A stretch of DNA of 44,313 nucleotides from Candidatus Eisenbacteria bacterium (lineage in GTDB: Bacteria > Desulfobacterota > Binatia > DP-6). The stretch lies in contig DATJZY010000015.1 of NCBI GenBank assembly GCA_035577985.1, positions 1 through 44,313 on the forward strand. Reading direction: 5' to 3'. Below the pieces are notes generated by a model. The model made no database searches. It was not told the DNA's origin and saw only the letters and a program-made list of their open reading frames with translations. This document shows positions 43,706 to 44,313 of the stretch, piece by piece; the stretch's first letter is position 1; every line of letters starts with the position of its first letter. The position numbers were made by a program, and so were the translations under genes.

Positions 43706-44313
43706 TCACGCAGCCTCCAGCACGAGGGCCGCGTTCGCGCCCGCGAAGCCCGACGAGGTCGACACCACGAGACGCGCCGTGGTCCGCCGCGGCGCGCCGG
43801 CGACGAGGTCCAGGTCGGCGCAGGCGGGGTCGACGTGCTCGAGCCCGGCCGTGGGCGGGATCGTCCCGCTCTCGAGCACGCGCACGCACAGGACGGCCTC
43901 GAGCGCACCCGCCGCACCGAGCGTGTGGCCGACCGCGCCCTTGATCGAGTTGACCGCGACCCGTCCCGCGCCGAAGACGTGCCGCAGCGCCGCCGCCTCC
44001 ATCGCATCGTTGTACGGCGTCCCCGTGCCGTGTGCGGAGACGAAGCCGACGTCCGCGGGCGCCCGCCGCGCGTCGGCGAGCGCGCTCCGCATGGCGCGAG
44101 CCGCCCCCGCCCCTTCCCGGTCCGGTGCCGTCATGTGCACGGCGTCGGCGGCGGCGCCGATGCCCGCGACGCAGGCGCGCGCGCGAGCGCCGCGTGCCTC
44201 GGCGTGCTCGCGCGCTTCGACCACGACGATCGCCGCCGCCTCGCCGAGAACGAGGCCCTTGCGGTCTCGATCGAACGGCCGCGCCACCTCGGACGTGGCG
44301 CGCAGGCAGTTGA
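43706..44313 (-). CDS. Beta-ketoacyl synthase, C-terminal half (cut by window edge)
   Basis: About 202 residues of a FabF-type ketosynthase. The reading frame is open to the right edge, so the N-terminal half with the nucleophile lies outside. Present are VARPFDRDRKGLVLGEAAAI, the first catalytic His in VSAHGTGTPYND, and Lys/His in NSIKGAVGHTLGAAG, followed by STSSGFAGANAALVLEAA at the C-terminus. These residues indicate an active enzyme. The next gene begins 58 bases downstream. It is at least the second active-looking ketosynthase of the cluster. Confidence 0.92.
   Translation of the reverse strand, partial: NCLRATSEVARPFDRDRKGLVLGEAAAIVVVEAREHAEARGARARACVAGIGAAADAVHMTAPDREGAGAARAMRSALADARRAPADVGFVSAHGTGTPYNDAMEAAALRHVFGAGRVAVNSIKGAVGHTLGAAGALEAVLCVRVLESGTIPPTAGLEHVDPACADLDLVAGAPRRTTARLVVSTSSGFAGANAALVLEAA

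Overview
This 44.3 kb window is gene-dense, very GC-rich bacterial chromosome, with strong G/C preference at third codon positions. The protein content suggests a Gram-negative-type bacterium of the deltaproteobacteria-like assemblage (Myxococcota, Desulfobacterota or Candidatus Binatota). The clues are myxococcal-style Cys-rich repeats, an outer-membrane beta-barrel remnant, lipoproteins, several proteins of flavin/F420-linked families, and the PrkA-YeaH-SpoVR triad. The phylum call is inference; no rRNA or other marker settles it.

Layout. 0-3.3 kb: phosphofructokinase, a stand-alone receiver protein, gltX, then tRNA-Gln and tRNA-Glu. 3.3-12 kb: a sigma-54-type promoter, prkA-yeaH-spoVR, an FmdB-type zinc ribbon, an NtrB/NtrC-type pair and thiE, all on the plus strand. 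12-18.7 kb: dnaB with a small membrane protein, thiolase with a HAD phosphatase, a patatin, an FrhB-like iron-sulfur flavoprotein and a membrane protein. 18.8-22 kb: a secreted protein of about 1,040 residues with 24 four-cysteine repeats. 22-25.3 kb: a glycine-zipper lipoprotein, an L,D-transpeptidase, a YchF-like GTPase, a Nudix hydrolase and a PPOX-fold protein. 25.3-29.3 kb: a minus-strand operon of amidohydrolase, class II aldolase, coiled-coil protein, DUF4345 protein, tiny membrane protein and AveC-like membrane protein, ending in a decayed or unrecognised short reading frame. 29.4-33.9 kb: a luciferase-like oxidoreductase, alpha/beta hydrolase, GT39-like membrane glycosyltransferase and SGNH hydrolase. 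34.3-35.25 kb: a scar next to tRNA-Arg(CCT), where the start of an MFS transporter is joined out of frame to the end of a beta-barrel protein. 35.4-38.8 kb: an NTF2-like protein, an acyl carrier protein with an unassigned C-terminal domain, and a molybdopterin oxidoreductase. 38.76-39.03 kb: an intergenic inverted-repeat element. 39-44.3 kb: a tightly coupled type II ketosynthase cluster that runs off the right edge.

The most distinctive parts are (i) the ketosynthase cluster, with two catalytic-looking and two active-site-less ketosynthases, ACP, ketoreductase and a hotdog dehydratase lacking the usual FabZ histidine, which resembles aryl-polyene-type pathways; (ii) the giant disintegrin-like Cys repeat protein with a higher-order repeat register; (iii) the near-consensus sigma-54 promoter before prkA, close to an ntrBC-type pair; and (iv) the rearrangement scar at tRNA-Arg and the inverted-repeat element.
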